DNA of 64,000 bases. It comes from Protonemura montana (Eukaryota > Arthropoda > Insecta > Plecoptera > Nemouridae). The translations under genes were made by a program, and so were the position numbers. The stretch covers positions 24,891,076-24,955,075 of the forward strand of contig OX387604.1 of the NCBI GenBank assembly GCA_947568835.1, given 5' to 3'. Below are positions 61,919-64,000 of the stretch, one piece after another. The notes below the pieces were generated by a model. It did no database searches, was not told the origin of the DNA, and saw nothing but the letters and a program-made list of their open reading frames with translations. Position 1 is the stretch's first letter, and every line of letters starts with the position of its first letter.

Positions 61919-64000
61919 TACTCATACCATTTGCACGGACACCGAATGTAGTGAAAAGACAGGGTGGCTCTTACGCTCCAAAGACCACGAAAAATAATCG
62001 AAAGACAATCACAATTACCAGCAAATAACAAGTACGATGTCGGAAAGAAAGCGCTGCTAGACGCCCTGGGAAAAGTGGAAAAAGTGGTTATAAAATTATC
62101 GATGACATTCGATTATCAGAACGGAGAAGTCGACTCGTGGCTAGTTTCTGACGTGCCCCTGTAACAATGCATGGCGCCTTGTGATTGATTTGATAGCTTT
62201 GCTCTCCAGCTAGGTTTAGGCGAAAGAGGCCAAAGAAGACATGATAAAATGATATAAAACCGAGATAGAAGATGGCATCTAGAGATATTGCTGAATGGAA
62301 CGGAGGAACGTACGAGCAAAACCGTTTCCTGCGTTTCTATGTTTCTGACCGATATCGTGTATATATATTGACGCAAAAGATTGTGTCTATCCAATACGTT
62401 ATTCATATAGGTGAGCTGGAATCAATAACATTCAATATATTTGGTTCGTACCTATGCCACATTTGTTTTTAAACGAATGCTATTGAAAATAATGGAAATG
62501 TCCATTTGTATTCAACGCAGAGCAACGGAAAAATCACGCTGGTGGAGAAAGAAATCGGGTTTCTATTTTACATTGAAATGTGGCAAAGAATAAATAAATA
62601 TTAAAAAAAATTCTCAATGATGCTTCTACGAAATGAACTAATGGACGATTGTTAAACAGTGATAACGAAACTTTAAAAAAAGTTAATCTATAGAGCTTTT
62701 CTTCGCGCTTTGCATCGGCAGAGACGAGATGGAAATTTCTCGATAGAAATGAAAGAAAACTCGAAGAAAACACGACGATAGCATAAATACGCACACCAAA
62801 TGTGCGTCAACTGAATGAACTGTTCGTCTGTCATGTACAACTTTGAAAATACATATTTTCCATGTGCCTGGATCTGAAAAAAAAGTTGATTTAAAAGCAA
62901 ACTTTCTTTATGGTTTACAACACAAATGTAGCATATAGAAATTGAATTGCTTCTCATATTTTTTAAGAAATATCCATTGAAGGCCTTGCAGGCGTTATTT
63001 ACCTTCTAAAGATCGAGATAGGAGAGAAGTCATTATGAACATTAAAGTCATTAGGAATGATTTTGAAAAAAGCAGCTAGATTTATTGCGTCTCGAATTTC
63101 AAATTCTTCCTCATTCATCAGCATTTCATTTACTTTTGAGACGTTTGAATCTCGTCCGCGACTGGCGACGCATTTTGTAGCGACGCGAATTGACTTTGCC
63201 GATAAAAACTTCATTATCTTGAGCTCTTCACTTGATCTCTTTTTTTAATATTCCATGATTGAATTCAAACGGCTTTCTTTCATCACGATTGCGTGGATTA
63301 AAAAAATGTATATTTATATATTTATATAGTAAAAAAAACAGCTGACCGCTACTTTTTTTCGGAAAAGTAGCCTCGGAGTGTAATAGTCACCCTTGCTTTT
63401 GTGGTGGTAGAATATTCAACTCTACATTAAAATCTGATGTTAGGTGCACCGAGCAAAGTTTTGAGAAGCAACCAACCAAGTTCTCTACCAAGGGAAGGAC
63501 GTATTGATCGAGCAGGAATCTTGTAAGACGCTGGCTCGGTGAACGTATAGATGTGTATCTGTATGTAGACTAAAGAGATCCATACAGGTGGGATGCAGTT
63601 ATCAGTGTGACCTCTCTGCTGCACGCTCTACCTATTTTTGCTCGCAGGCGGATGCTTCATGGGCATTTACCCACGCACTTTAACACCGTCTCACTTCTAG
63701 GCTCAAACACTGCGTGAGCTTCTAGAAGATAAGCGTACCATACAGGTGGAAATTGAGGCATTTATCAGCTAAAATATGACCAACGGCCCGTTTCATTATG
63801 TTCTCTTTTTCATATTTTTACAATCATCTATTTTTTCTTTCTCATTTTATATCTTACTTGTGGTCCAAAACAGTTTTAGAAATGTTTCACATCGCCATTG
63901 TATAAATACCTTTGTGAACGTTTTCTTCGTATTTCAGTGTCGGAGGGAAAAGATGATAAACATTCCAAGGGGGTTCATATTCACACTCTCTGTCGGGTTT

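Larger units (their letters stand above)
46806..64000 (-). other. Long 5' intron or upstream flank with no supportable gene
   Basis: 17.2 kb, AT-rich. I searched both strands for a signal peptide followed by a phase-1 donor and for conserved domains. Nothing convincing appears, and all ORFs are under about 145 aa without family features. It contains a 24-C run (48837-48860), a long copy of the dispersed repeat (50880-51262) and two short ones, an 8-bp and a 10-bp tandem repeat, and a 55-bp tandem triplet (separate entries). If intron 1 of Dscam extends through it, that intron exceeds 17 kb. Confidence 0.55.

Overview
This is an AT-rich eukaryotic window filled almost entirely by one split gene on the minus strand: a Down syndrome cell adhesion molecule (Dscam) family receptor. 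I could place 26 exons from their protein content, AG/GT splice sites and matching intron phases. Together they encode the Dscam order Ig1-Ig9, FN1-FN4, Ig10, FN5-FN6, one transmembrane helix and the start of the cytoplasmic tail. The gene runs right to left. The first exon seen (Ig1) is at 46494-46805 and the last (tail) at 203-258. The signal-peptide exon(s) and promoter were not found in 46806-64000, and the rest of the tail lies left of base 1. The exon set in the window is about 5.3 kb if both Ig7-type exons are counted.

Organism: Dscam architecture, phase-1 introns and the exon split inside Ig2 and Ig3 point to an arthropod. The exons equivalent to the hypervariable insect/crustacean Dscam1 exon-4 and exon-6 arrays appear as single copies here. 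That suggests either a non-pancrustacean arthropod (chelicerate or myriapod) or a Dscam2-type paralogue. I cannot name the species.

Main point of interest: the Ig7 position holds two consecutive full-domain exons (13861-14139 and 13437-13715). Both are exactly 279 bp, both are phase 1-1, both open with nearly the same residues, and they are about 40% identical by eye. This is the layout of a two-member mutually exclusive cassette, like exon 10A/10B of Drosophila Dscam2. Inclusion of both cannot be excluded.

Layout: 1-1362 cytoplasmic tail and TM; 1972-7942 FN6 back to FN1b plus Ig10; 9853-14139 FN1a back to Ig7; 14596-19834 Ig6 to Ig3b; 24580-24697 Ig3a; 27421-27570 and 39577-39741 the two halves of Ig2; 46494-46805 Ig1; 46806-64000 upstream intron or 5' flank with no gene I can support. 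Intron size rises strongly towards the 5' end.

The introns carry mobile and repeated DNA. There are three or four decayed LINE reverse-transcriptase fragments, a 689-bp hAT-like non-autonomous element, a dispersed SINE-like family with at least seven copies, tRNA-derived heads, a foldback element at 3.1 kb, and a 3.2-kb array of about 68 copies of a 47-bp unit inside the 12-kb intron that splits Ig2.
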